A stretch of 36,122 nt of DNA, from assembly GCA_026125925.1 (NCBI GenBank), contig JAHCKF010000003.1:1-36122 (forward strand), given 5' to 3'. This stretch comes from Pseudolabrys sp. (GTDB taxonomy: Bacteria; Pseudomonadota; Alphaproteobacteria; Rhizobiales; Xanthobacteraceae). The position numbers and the translations under genes are program-made. Each line of letters starts with the position of its first letter. Position 1 is the first letter of the stretch. Positions 15,728-23,866 of this stretch are shown piece after piece. Below the pieces are notes generated by a model that ran no database searches, was not told the origin of the DNA, and was given only the letters and a program-made list of their open reading frames with translations.

Positions 15728-16606
15728 ATGCTGCCGATGGAGCGTATCGATTATTCGCCGATCCATAAGCGTCCACCGCTCAAGCTGCCGGGCGGCGCGC
15801 GCATGGTGGTGTGGAGCATCGTCAATATCGAGGAGTGGGACCCGAAGCTCACCATGCCGCGCACGGTGCTGACGCCGCCGGCTGGTGGCGCGCCGATGCC
15901 CGACATTCCGAACTGGTGCTGGCACGAATACGGCAACCGCGTCGGCTTCTGGCGCCTGCTCAAGGTGTTCGACGACCTCAACATTCCCGGCGTTCTCGCC
16001 ATCAACGGCTCGGCCCTCAACGCCTATCCGGCCATCGTCGAGGCGGCGCTGGAGCGCAAGTGGGAGTTCATGGGCCACGGCTTTACCCAACGCAACATGC
16101 AGAAGGTCGAGAACGAGCGCGAGGACATCCGCAAGACCGCGGACGCCATTGAGACGTTTACCGGCAAGCGTCCGCGCGGCTGGCTGGGCCCCGGCCTCAC
16201 CGAAACCTGGGAGACGCCGGACCACCTCGTCGAAGAAGGCTACGACTATGTCTGCGACTGGGTGCTCGACGACCAGCCGGTGTGGCTGAAGACCAAGACC
16301 AAGCCGATCGTCAACGTGCCCTACACGCAAGAATGCAATGACGTCGCCATGATGCTGATCCAGCATCACAAGGCCTCGGAGTATTACGAGCGGGCTATCG
16401 ACCAGTTCGAGCAGATCTACGAGGACGCCGAAGGCTCGGCGCGCATCATGGCGATCGTGCAGCACCCCTACATCGTCGGCGCGCCGCACCGGCTCAAATA
16501 TGTCCGCAAGTTCTTCGAGCAGGTGCGCTCCAAGCCGGGCGTGCTGTTCTGGACCGGCGAGCAAATCTACGACTGGTACCGCAGCGCCGGACCGAAGGCG
16601 CCCTGA
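15728..16606 (+). CDS. PuuE-like polysaccharide-deacetylase-family hydrolase, copy 2
   Basis: This has 292 residues and is paralogous to the protein at 14125-15024; by eye nearly half the positions match. Shared blocks include RPPLKLPGGARMVVW, NWCWHEYGNRVGFWR, WEFMGHGFTQRNMQK, FTGKRPRGWLGPGLTETWE, VQHPYIVGAPHR and FWTGEQIYDWYR. The segments around residues 90-100 and 200-210 differ most between copies, so they may have different substrates or form a heteromer. The likely role is hydrolysis of a cyclic or linear amide/ureide, as in PuuE allantoinase; it has no signal peptide. Only two bases separate it from the FAH-family gene, and GGAGAAATAACC precedes the ATG. An in-frame ATG three codons later (15737) is a possible alternative start. 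Confidence 0.87.
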   Translation: MLPMERIDYSPIHKRPPLKLPGGARMVVWSIVNIEEWDPKLTMPRTVLTPPAGGAPMPDIPNWCWHEYGNRVGFWRLLKVFDDLNIPGVLAINGSALNAYPAIVEAALERKWEFMGHGFTQRNMQKVENEREDIRKTADAIETFTGKRPRGWLGPGLTETWETPDHLVEEGYDYVCDWVLDDQPVWLKTKTKPIVNVPYTQECNDVAMMLIQHHKASEYYERAIDQFEQIYEDAEGSARIMAIVQHPYIVGAPHRLKYVRKFFEQVRSKPGVLFWTGEQIYDWYRSAGPKAP

Positions 16607-16636
16607 CGCGATGCCGACCAGCGAAAGCCATATCCG

Positions 16637-17494
16637 ATGGGAATGAACGCATTCCAACTGCTGAACGGGCTGACCTTCGCCGCGTTGCTGTTCATCGTGG
16701 CGAGCGGCTTCACGCTCATCTTCGGATTGCTGCGGATCGTCAATCTCGCCCACGGCGCGCTTTATCTGTTCGGCGGCTATGTCGGTTACACCACGGCGGT
16801 GAAGACCGGCAGCTTCACTCTGGGCGCCGTCGCGGCGATGATCGCGGTGGCGCTGATCGGCCTGGCACTCAACCAGGGCCTACTGCGCTTCGTGCGCGGC
16901 AACGACCTGCGCCAGGTGCTGCTGACACTGGGCGTCGCCTTTGTGCTCAACGACATGGCGCTGGTGATCTGGGGCGGCGACAGCTTCACGGTACCGATCC
17001 CCGACGCCCTCAAGGGCGGCCTGACTTTCTTCGGCATCTTCTATCCGAAGTATCGCCTGTTCGTCCTTCTGGTCGGCATCCTGGTGCTGATTGCGCTCTA
17101 TCTGCTGCTCTACAAGACGCGACTCGGCGCGCTCATCCGCGCCGGGGTCGATGACGCCGAAATGGTGGAAGCGTCCGGCATCAATATTCGCCGCGTCTTC
17201 CTCGCCACCTTCGTACTCGGCTCGGCCCTCGCCGGCCTCGGCGGGATGATGGGCGGCGCCTTCCTGTCGCTGTACCCCTCGGCGGACTCCGAAATCCTCG
17301 TCTTTAGTCTTGCCATCGTCATCATCGGCGGCCGCGGCAGCCTGCTCGGCGTCGCCATCGGCAGCCTGCTGGTCGGCCTGCTGAACACGGTCGGCCAGGT
17401 GATGTTTCCCGAACTCGCCTACTTCGTCATATTCGGACCGATGGCGCTGCTGCTCGCCTTCCGGCCGCTCGGTCTATTTGGAAAGGCGACCTGA
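16637..17494 (+). CDS. Branched-chain amino acid/amide-type ABC transporter permease (LivH family)
   Basis: This has 285 residues with about eight hydrophobic segments. LivH landmarks are FGLLRIVNLAHGALYLFGGY near residue 30, TRLGALIRAGVDDAEMVEASG near 158, LAGLGGMMGGAFLSLYPS, and GGRGSLLGVAIGSLLVGLLN near the end. It forms half of the inner-membrane channel of a HAAT-family importer with the LivM-like protein encoded next. Order in this operon is LivH, LivM, binding protein, LivG, LivF. The family imports branched-chain amino acids but also amides, urea and aromatic acids, so the substrate is better inferred from the neighbouring hydrolases. ATG at 16637 is chosen; 16643 is an alternative. 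Confidence 0.92.
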   Translation: MGMNAFQLLNGLTFAALLFIVASGFTLIFGLLRIVNLAHGALYLFGGYVGYTTAVKTGSFTLGAVAAMIAVALIGLALNQGLLRFVRGNDLRQVLLTLGVAFVLNDMALVIWGGDSFTVPIPDALKGGLTFFGIFYPKYRLFVLLVGILVLIALYLLLYKTRLGALIRAGVDDAEMVEASGINIRRVFLATFVLGSALAGLGGMMGGAFLSLYPSADSEILVFSLAIVIIGGRGSLLGVAIGSLLVGLLNTVGQVMFPELAYFVIFGPMALLLAFRPLGLFGKAT

Positions 17495-17497
17495 CCC

Positions 17498-18469
17498 GTG
17501 TCGAACATGCCAGCAACGACGATCGCCGGTTCGCCGCGTTCTTCCATCTCACCGGCCGCCCTTGCCGCGGCCGTCGCGGTGATCGCCGCCGCGGCGCTGC
17601 TGCCGTTCATACTCTCGACCTATCACCTCGGCCTCGCCACTGAAGTTCTCATCTTCGGCCTGTTGGCGATGTCGATCGACATTCTCGCCGGCTATGCCGG
17701 GCGCACCTCGCTCGGCCACGGTGCGATCTTCGGCGTCTCCACCTATGTCGTGGTCTATGCCGTGATGAATGCCGGGATGTCTCCCGCCGTCGCCTGCCTG
17801 CTCGGCGTTCTGGCGGCGACCTTGCTCGCGGCGATCTTCGGCCTGCTGGCGGTGCGCACTTCGGGGGTCTACTTTCTCCTCCTGACACTGGCCCTCGGTA
17901 TGATCGTCTGGGGCATCTGCCTGCGCTGGACACAGGTGACCGGCGGCGAGAACGGCCTGCGCGGCGCCATCCGCCCGGCGCTGCTGTCCGACTACCGCGT
18001 CTTCTACTGGATGGTGCTGGCCGTGACGGCGGCGCTCTCGCTCGCCATCTGGCGTTTCGTGCGCTCGCCCTTCGGACTGACGCTGCGCGGCATCCGCGAC
18101 AGCGACAGCCGCATGCGCAGCCTCGGCTATGACGTGTCGCTTCATCTCTTCATCGGCTTCACCGTGTCCGGCTTCTTTGCCGGCGCGGCCGGAGCGATGT
18201 ACGCGCTGTTCAACAGTTTCGTCAGCCCCTCCACTGTCGCGCTGTCGCAGTCCGTGGAGGCCTTGCTGATGACGATTGCCGGCGGCGTGGGCACCCTCTT
18301 CGGCGCCTTTGTCGGGTCGGCGGCGATCATAGCGCTCGAGAACATCGTCAGTTCCTACACGGAACGTTGGCAGACCGTTCTCGGCGTTACTTTCATCCTG
18401 ATCATGATCTTCGCACCGGAAGGCATCGTCGGGACGATCCGTGCCCTTGTGGCACGCCTCAAGCGTTGA
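17498..18469 (+). CDS. Branched-chain amino acid/amide-type ABC transporter permease (LivM family)
   Basis: This has 323 residues from a GTG start three bases after livH. The LivM signature is clear: AMSIDILAGYAGRTSLGHGA, VRTSGVYFLLLTLALGMIVW, RFVRSPFGLTLRGIRDSDSR and the GGVGTLFGAFVGSAAI motif, ending in MIFAPEGIVGTIRAL. It is very hydrophobic, with about nine membrane segments. It pairs with the LivH-like protein to form the inner-membrane channel. A short N-terminal extension of about 25 residues before the first helix is rich in Ala/Ser, and the true start could be the ATG at 17507. Confidence 0.92.
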   Translation: MSNMPATTIAGSPRSSISPAALAAAVAVIAAAALLPFILSTYHLGLATEVLIFGLLAMSIDILAGYAGRTSLGHGAIFGVSTYVVVYAVMNAGMSPAVACLLGVLAATLLAAIFGLLAVRTSGVYFLLLTLALGMIVWGICLRWTQVTGGENGLRGAIRPALLSDYRVFYWMVLAVTAALSLAIWRFVRSPFGLTLRGIRDSDSRMRSLGYDVSLHLFIGFTVSGFFAGAAGAMYALFNSFVSPSTVALSQSVEALLMTIAGGVGTLFGAFVGSAAIIALENIVSSYTERWQTVLGVTFILIMIFAPEGIVGTIRALVARLKR

Positions 18470-18488
18470 CACCCAGAAAGGATAGACA

Positions 18489-19745
18489 ATGGATCGTAGA
18501 CAGTTTCTGCAGACTTCCGGCCTGACGATCGCAGCGGCCGGCTTCGGCATGGCTCCGTGGGCGGCGCGCGCCGCCGATGCCCCCATCAAGGTCGGCGTGC
18601 TGGCGCCGCTGACCGGCGTTGTCGCTTCCGGCGGCAAGGAAATGGTCGAAGGCGTGCAATTCTTCTTCGAGAAGCAGGGCAACAAGGTTGCCGGCCGGCC
18701 GGTCGAACTCCTGATCGAGGACGACGGCTCCAACCCCGACACTTCGATCCAGAAGGCGCGCAAGCTTGTCGAACAGGGCAAGGTCGATTTCCTCATCGGC
18801 AACCTGCTCGCCAATACTGGCCTCGCTGTGGCCAACTACGTCAAGGGCACTGGCACGCCCTACTTCATCCCGATCATCGCCGCCGACGATCTGACCCAGC
18901 GCGACCGTATCAAGAATGTCGTGCGCGTGGCCGGCTATTCGGCGAGCCAGTTCGCCCATCCGCTCGGCGACTGGGCGCTCAAGAAGGGCTACAAGAAGAT
19001 CATCACCGTCGGTCAGGATTACACATTCGGCCATGAGCAGTGTGGCGGTCTCGCCCAGGTGTTCACCGAAGGCGGCGGCCAGATCGTGCAGCAGTTCTGG
19101 CACCCGCTGAACACGGCAGACTTCAGTCCCTATCTCGGCCAGATTGCCAACATGCAGGCCGACGCCGTGTTCGCGATGGAAACCGGCGCCGATGCAACGC
19201 GCTTTATCACCCAATATTCGAGCTTCGGCCTCAAGAGCAAGATTCCGCTCCTCGGCGCCATGAACGCAACCGATCAGTCGGTGATCCGTACATTGGGCGA
19301 AGAATGCGAAGGCATCGTCTCGGCCGCGCATTTCGCCGAGGGCTCGGACAACCCCGCGACCGCCGCCTTCGTCAAGGAATACACCGTCAAATACGGTAAG
19401 ACGCCATCGCTCTACGGCTTCTCGATGTATTCCGGCGCCATGTGGGTGTCGAAGGCGATCGAGGCTCTCAACGGCAAGCTCGACAACCGCGACGCCTTCA
19501 TCGACACCGTGCTCAAGACCCAGCTCGAAAACTCGCCGCTCGGCAAGACCGTCAAGCTCGATGAGTACGGCAATCCGATCTACGACGTTTATATCCGTCA
19601 GGTGAAAAAGGCGCCGAACGGCAAGTTCTGGAACGTGCCGATCGAGACCTACCCCTCGGTGTCGCAGTTCTGGAAATACGACCCGGCCACCTACATGAAG
19701 CAGCCGCCCTACTCGCGCAACTTCCAGGGCATCAAGAAGGGCTGA
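18489..19745 (+). CDS. Periplasmic substrate-binding protein of the HAAT-type ABC importer
   Basis: This has 418 residues. A twin-arginine-like signal (MDRRQFLQTSGLTIAAAGFG) ends near AARAAD (about residue 30). The mature part is a type I periplasmic binding protein of the LivJ/amide group: IKVGVLAPLTGVVASGGKEM at its start, LLIEDDGSNPDTSIQKARKL, and GQDYTFGHEQCGGLAQVF. An AAAGGATAG RBS supports the start. It captures the substrate for the permeases and ATPases encoded around it. The ligand is not predictable by eye; amides, urea derivatives or aromatic carboxylates are all bound by relatives. A perfect 13-bp hairpin follows the stop, as is common where the binding protein must be made in excess. 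Confidence 0.9.
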   Translation: MDRRQFLQTSGLTIAAAGFGMAPWAARAADAPIKVGVLAPLTGVVASGGKEMVEGVQFFFEKQGNKVAGRPVELLIEDDGSNPDTSIQKARKLVEQGKVDFLIGNLLANTGLAVANYVKGTGTPYFIPIIAADDLTQRDRIKNVVRVAGYSASQFAHPLGDWALKKGYKKIITVGQDYTFGHEQCGGLAQVFTEGGGQIVQQFWHPLNTADFSPYLGQIANMQADAVFAMETGADATRFITQYSSFGLKSKIPLLGAMNATDQSVIRTLGEECEGIVSAAHFAEGSDNPATAAFVKEYTVKYGKTPSLYGFSMYSGAMWVSKAIEALNGKLDNRDAFIDTVLKTQLENSPLGKTVKLDEYGNPIYDVYIRQVKKAPNGKFWNVPIETYPSVSQFWKYDPATYMKQPPYSRNFQGIKKG

Positions 19746-19755
19746 GCCCATCGCG

Positions 19756-19785
19756 GCCGGGCGCGGCGGCAGCGCCGCGCCCGGC
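19756..19785 (+). terminator. Intercistronic 13-bp perfect hairpin after the binding-protein gene
   Basis: GCCGGGCGCGGCG (19756-19768) pairs perfectly with CGCCGCGCCCGGC (19773-19785) around a GCAG loop. It begins 10 bases after the binding-protein stop and ends 16 bases before the next start. No T-tract follows, so it more likely stabilises the upstream mRNA end or partly attenuates transcription than fully terminates it. Confidence 0.7.
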
Positions 19786-19801
19786 ACAACGAAAGCACGC
19801 C

Positions 19802-20557
19802 GTGAGCAACATCATCCTGACATTGACCGACGTCGAGGTCGCTTTTGACGCGCTGAAGGCCGTCAACGGTGTGACCATCGCCGTTCCCAAGGGCGAGCGC
19901 CGCGCTATCATCGGCCCGAACGGCGCCGGCAAAACCACGTTGTTCAATGCCATCACCGGCGTCATTCCGCCGACCGCCGGCCGGATCGCGTTCGACGGCC
20001 ACAACATCACGCGGCTGCCGCCGCACAAGCGGGCGCGGCTCGGCATTTCGCGCACCTTCCAGATCACCAACCTGTTCCCGACCCTGACCGTCGCCGACAA
20101 CATGATCCTGGCGCTGCGCGGCCTATCGCCGCGCAAATTCTCGCTGTTCGGCTCGCCAGATGCCGCCGCCGAGGAGACGCGTCGGATCGACGCCGCACTC
20201 GGTGCCTCCCGTATGCATCAGCGGGCAAGCGTGCCGGTCAAGGAATTGTCCTATGGCGAGCAGCGTCAGCTCGAGATCGCGCTTGCGCTCGTGACCGAGC
20301 CGCGCCTGCTGCTGCTTGACGAACCGGCGGCCGGCCTGTCGCCGGCCGAGCGCTCCATTGTCGCCGAGATCATCCGCTCGCTCGGCCGCGAGCTCACCGT
20401 CATCCTGATCGAACATGACATGGACCTGGCGCTGGGTCTGGTCGATTTCGTCACCTGCCTGCATGAGGGGCAAGTCCTGGTCGAGGAACCCCCGTCGGAG
20501 ATCCGCAACGACCAGCGGGTGCAGGAAGTCTATCTCGGGAAGCCGCACCATGCTTGA
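19802..20557 (+). CDS. HAAT-type ABC importer ATPase (LivG family)
   Basis: This has 251 residues from a GTG start. ABC motifs in order are Walker A GPNGAGKTTLFNAITG near residue 38, the Q-loop region RTFQITNLFPTLTV, signature LSYGEQRQLEIALAL near 149, Walker B LLLLDEPAAGLS near 170, and the H-loop LIEHDMDLALGL. LivG members have the longer segment between Walker A and signature seen here (about 30 extra residues compared with LivF). It works with the LivF-like ATPase to drive uptake. Its 3' end overlaps the next gene by eight bases, so the two are translationally coupled. Confidence 0.92.
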   Translation: MSNIILTLTDVEVAFDALKAVNGVTIAVPKGERRAIIGPNGAGKTTLFNAITGVIPPTAGRIAFDGHNITRLPPHKRARLGISRTFQITNLFPTLTVADNMILALRGLSPRKFSLFGSPDAAAEETRRIDAALGASRMHQRASVPVKELSYGEQRQLEIALALVTEPRLLLLDEPAAGLSPAERSIVAEIIRSLGRELTVILIEHDMDLALGLVDFVTCLHEGQVLVEEPPSEIRNDQRVQEVYLGKPHHA

Positions 20558-21254
20558 GGTCCGCGATCTGCATAGCGGTTATGGCGAGGCGCAGGTCGTT
20601 CGCGGCGTGTCGCTCGACGTCGGCGCGGCGGAAGTCGTCGCCCTGCTCGGCCGCAACGGCATGGGCAAGACCACGCTCATCCGCTCGATCATGGGCCTGA
20701 CGCCGCCCCGCGTCACCGGCGGCAGCGTGCGCTGGCGCGGCCAGGATCTCGTCGGCCTGACGCCGCACGAGATTGCCGGGCGCAAGATCGCGATCGTGCC
20801 GCAGGGCCGCCGCCTGTTCCCCTCGCTCAGCGTCACCGAACATCTGACCATGCTCAAGGGCGCGCGGGTCAAGACCGGCTGGACCGTGGACCGTGTGTTC
20901 GGCATCTTCCCGCGGCTGGCCGAACGCCGCCATCATCGCGGCGGACAGTTGTCGGGCGGCGAGCGCCAGATGCTCGCGGTCGGCCGCGCCCTGATGATCG
21001 ATCCCGAGCTCATCCTGATGGACGAGCCGTCGGAGGGGCTCGCGCCGGTGATGGTGCAGCATCTGGAAAACATCGTGCTCGACCTCAAGCGTGAAGGCCT
21101 GGCGATCCTTCTTGTCGAGCAGAACCTCTACAGCGCGCTGGCCGTGGCCGACCGCGTCTACATCCTCGAGACCGGCAAGGTCGTTCACGAGGGCGATGCC
21201 AAGGTGCTGGCACAGCAGACCGAGACGCTGCTCAAGCATCTCGGCGTGCATTGA
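20550..21254 (+). CDS. HAAT-type ABC importer ATPase (LivF family)
   Basis: This has 234 residues from the ATG at 20550 (MLEVRDLHSGYGEAQVVRG), the normal LivF start and length. The frame stays open upstream but there it overlaps livG and is not coding. Motifs are Walker A GRNGMGKTTLIRSIMG near residue 36, IVPQGRRLFPSLSVTEHL near 87, signature LSGGERQMLAVGRAL near 134, Walker B LILMDEPSEGLAP near 155, and H-loop LLVEQNLYSAL. It completes the five-component importer. It starts eight bases inside the end of livG, and the small amidase-subunit-like gene begins nine bases after its stop. Confidence 0.92.
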   Translation: MLEVRDLHSGYGEAQVVRGVSLDVGAAEVVALLGRNGMGKTTLIRSIMGLTPPRVTGGSVRWRGQDLVGLTPHEIAGRKIAIVPQGRRLFPSLSVTEHLTMLKGARVKTGWTVDRVFGIFPRLAERRHHRGGQLSGGERQMLAVGRALMIDPELILMDEPSEGLAPVMVQHLENIVLDLKREGLAILLVEQNLYSALAVADRVYILETGKVVHEGDAKVLAQQTETLLKHLGVH

Positions 21255-21262
21255 GGACGGCC

Positions 21263-21466
21263 ATGGACGACGACCTGCTGCGACGGATTGCGGCCGAGTT
21301 GAACGACGTTTCGGGCACCGCCGCCCGTGCAGCGCGCTCGACGCCCCTGGTCGCCGACACCAACGGGCGCATCGCTGAAGCGGCGAAGGCCCTACCGTTC
21401 GACAGCACGCCTTATGCCTTCCCGCAATGGCTTGCGGCGCTCGAAAAATCCCGGCGATCGCCATGA
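21263..21466 (+). CDS. Small GatC/AtzG-like protein, probable partner of the adjacent amidase
   Basis: This has 67 residues starting MDDDLLRRIAAELNDVSG at the ATG 21263; GAGGAC lies 5-8 bases upstream, and the in-frame TTG at 21251 is a poorer start. Its helical N-terminal half followed by LPFDSTPYAFPQWLAALEKS recalls the small subunits AtzG/DUF4089 and GatC, which wrap around an amidase-family catalytic subunit. Context strengthens this: its stop overlaps the amidase start (ATGA, 21463-21466), the same arrangement expected for subunits of one complex. In the cyanuric acid pathway AtzG supports AtzE, which hydrolyses 1-carboxybiuret. The assignment rests on size, composition, position and a short motif, not on a confirmed homology match. 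Confidence 0.65.
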   Translation: MDDDLLRRIAAELNDVSGTAARAARSTPLVADTNGRIAEAAKALPFDSTPYAFPQWLAALEKSRRSP

Positions 21467-22848
21467 CCGCGGCCATCGCGTCTCTCGATCTCACCGCACT
21501 CGCCGCCGCCATCGCATCCGGCGAGGTGTCGTCGGAAGCCGCGACGACCGCGGCGCTCGACCGCCTCGAAACGGTCGGTCGCAAGCTCAAGGCGGTCAAA
21601 CGGCTCGACCGCGCTGGCGCGCTCGAAAGCGCGCGCGCCGCCGACAAGGCCCGCGCGTCCGGCGCCAGGCTCGGCCCGCTGCACGGCGTACCGCTGGCTC
21701 ACAAGGACTTGTTCTATCGCAAGGGCGAACTGTCCGAAGGCGGCGCCAAGATCCGTGCCGGATTCCGCGCCGAAGCGACCGCGACCGTCATCGAACGGCT
21801 CGATGCCGCCGGCGCGCTCGACATCGGCCGGCTGCAACTGGCCGAATTCGCGCTCAGCCCGACAGGTTACAATGAGCACGAAGGCCACCCGCTCAATCCC
21901 TGGAATGCGGCGCATGTGCCGGGCGGCTCGTCCTCCGGCTCGGGCATCGCGGTCGCGGCGCGTTGTGTAACCGCGTCGCTGGGCACCGATACCGGCGGTT
22001 CGCTGCGCCATCCCGGCGCGATGTGCGGGCTTGTGGGGCTGAAACCGACCTGGGGCCTGGTCCCCGGCGACGGCGTCATGCCGCTGTCGGCATCGCTCGA
22101 TTGTCCCGGGCCGCTGACCCGAACCGCGCGCGACGCCGCGTTGATGATGTCCGTGATGACGCAGCGGAATCACACTCTGTCCGGCGACGTGCACGGCATG
22201 ACGATCGCCCTGCCCGGCGGCTATTATCGCGAGACCTTGCATCCAGCGATCGCGAAAGCGCTCGAAGAAGCGGCGGCCGTGTTTCGCGATCGCGGCGCGA
22301 CGATGATCGAGACGGCGCCGCCCGACATGGCGCTGATCAACGCGTTGATGCATCTCTTGATGAGCGTCGAAGCGGCGACCATCCATCGCCGCTGGCTGAT
22401 CGAGCGCCCCGGCGACTATGCCGACCAGGTTCGCTCCCGCATCGAGCCGGGGCTGTTCTATCCGGCGACGCGGTATGTCGAGGCGTTGGCGATGCGCGCC
22501 TCGCTCACCCGGGAATGGATCGGCGCCTGCATGGGCAGCGCCGATGTCGCTCTCATTCCCGCGATCCCGGTGCCGGTGCCGACCATTGCCGCGACGACCG
22601 AAGGCACGCCGGCAGACGTTGCGCGCGCGATTGCCGCGGTGACGCATTGCACCCGTGGCATCAATTATCTCGGCCTACCGGCCACCTCGGTGCCTTGCGG
22701 CTTCGACGGCGCCGGCCTGCCGATTGGCTTTCAACTCATCGGACGCCCCTTCGCCGAAACGACGATCCTGAACGCGGCCGCCGCCTATCAGGACGCCACC
22801 GATTGGCACAACCGCATCCCACCTGCCGCAGACCTGAACTGGAACTGA
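21463..22848 (+). CDS. Amidase-signature-family hydrolase (AtzE/GatA-like)
   Basis: This has 461 residues from the ATG at 21463, chosen because it overlaps the preceding stop as ATGA; an ATG 36 bases upstream would run deep into the small gene. Amidase-signature catalytic residues are K81 (LAHKDLFYRKGE), the cis-serine S156/S157 in VPGGSSSGSGIAVAA, and nucleophile S180 in LGTDTGGSLRHPGAMCG. The family hydrolyses amides and carboxy-ureas to acid plus ammonia. Together with the small protein encoded immediately upstream it looks like an AtzE-AtzG or GatA-GatC style pair rather than a lone amidase. The loop after the cis-Ser reads GGSSSGSG instead of the commoner GGSSGGS. The enzyme is cytoplasmic and follows the importer genes directly, so it may act early on the imported compound. 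Confidence 0.9.
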   Translation: MTAAIASLDLTALAAAIASGEVSSEAATTAALDRLETVGRKLKAVKRLDRAGALESARAADKARASGARLGPLHGVPLAHKDLFYRKGELSEGGAKIRAGFRAEATATVIERLDAAGALDIGRLQLAEFALSPTGYNEHEGHPLNPWNAAHVPGGSSSGSGIAVAARCVTASLGTDTGGSLRHPGAMCGLVGLKPTWGLVPGDGVMPLSASLDCPGPLTRTARDAALMMSVMTQRNHTLSGDVHGMTIALPGGYYRETLHPAIAKALEEAAAVFRDRGATMIETAPPDMALINALMHLLMSVEAATIHRRWLIERPGDYADQVRSRIEPGLFYPATRYVEALAMRASLTREWIGACMGSADVALIPAIPVPVPTIAATTEGTPADVARAIAAVTHCTRGINYLGLPATSVPCGFDGAGLPIGFQLIGRPFAETTILNAAAAYQDATDWHNRIPPAADLNWN

Positions 22849-22851
22849 CCC

Positions 22852-23841
22852 ATGCCTGTCATCGACATGCACACCCATGCGCTCAGCCGCCGCGTCAATC
22901 CGCTGATCGCGGACGTGTTCGACCCGAAGTCGAACCCGTATATCCGCGACATGTCGCCGGAGAGCGCGGCAACCGATGTCGAACAGGGCAAGATCGTTCC
23001 CGAGCGGATGCTCAACCTCGACGAACGGCGCGCGACCATGAAGCGCATGGGCGTCGATGTTCAGGTCATCGCGCCGGCGCCGGCGCAGCAGCATTACTGG
23101 GCCGACGAGGAGCGGCAGGTGGCGCTGTCCCGCGTCCAGAACGAGGACCTCTCGGCGCTCGCCGCGCAGGATCCGACCCGCTTCGTCGCCATGGGCACGC
23201 TGCCGATGCGCTTCCCCAAGCGCGCCATCGACGAGGCCGTTCACGCCGTCGAGACGCTCGGCCTGCGCGCCTTCCAGATCGACAGCCGGGTCGAGGCGCT
23301 CGAACTGTCAGATCCGTCGTTCGATCCGCTGTACAAGCGGCTGGCGGAGCTGCGCGCACCGCTGTTCGTCCACCCGCTCGGCTTCTCGCACGGCCAGCGG
23401 CTCGGGCCGTTCTTCATGGTCAACACCGTGGCGCAGCCGCTCGAAGAGACTATCGCCATCTCACATTTCATCCTCGGCGGCGTGCTCGACCGTCATCCCG
23501 AGCTCGACGTCATCATCGCCCACGGCGGCGGCTTCTATCCATTCTATGCCGGCCGCTTCGATCATGCCTGGAAGGCGCGGCCCGAAGTGCGCAAGCTGTG
23601 CCCGCAGCCGCCTTCGACCTACCTCAAGCGGTTCTGGTTCGACACCTGCGTCTTCGATCCGGTGCTCGTCGCGCGGCTGGTCGAGACCGTCGGCGCCGAC
23701 CGCGTGATGCTGGGGTCGGACTACCCGTTCGACATGGGCGACGACGATCCGGTCGGCACCTTCGACAAGGCCGGAATCACCGGCGCCGACCGCCAGCGCA
23801 TCGTCTACGGCAACGCCGCGCGGCTGTTCCGCATCGGCTAG
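22852..23841 (+). CDS. Amidohydrolase-2 (ACMSD-like) family protein
   Basis: This has 329 residues. Metal-ligand motifs of the ACMSD-type amidohydrolase fold are visible: H7 and H9 in VIDMHTHALS, a His in LFVHPLGFSHGQR, a His in VIIAHGGGFYPFYAG, and an Asp in MLGSDYPFDMGDDD. Members include aminocarboxymuconate-semialdehyde decarboxylase, gamma-resorcylate decarboxylase and hydrolases of lactones. The usual reaction is a zinc- or manganese-dependent decarboxylation or hydrolysis. It starts three bases after the amidase stop and is the last gene of the rightward operon. Only 25 bases separate its stop from that of the convergent operon, so the two transcripts probably overlap at their 3' ends. 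The exact reaction is open. Confidence 0.88.
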   Translation: MPVIDMHTHALSRRVNPLIADVFDPKSNPYIRDMSPESAATDVEQGKIVPERMLNLDERRATMKRMGVDVQVIAPAPAQQHYWADEERQVALSRVQNEDLSALAAQDPTRFVAMGTLPMRFPKRAIDEAVHAVETLGLRAFQIDSRVEALELSDPSFDPLYKRLAELRAPLFVHPLGFSHGQRLGPFFMVNTVAQPLEETIAISHFILGGVLDRHPELDVIIAHGGGFYPFYAGRFDHAWKARPEVRKLCPQPPSTYLKRFWFDTCVFDPVLVARLVETVGADRVMLGSDYPFDMGDDDPVGTFDKAGITGADRQRIVYGNAARLFRIG

Positions 23842-23866
23842 GACCACCCGGCGACCGGACGGGTAC

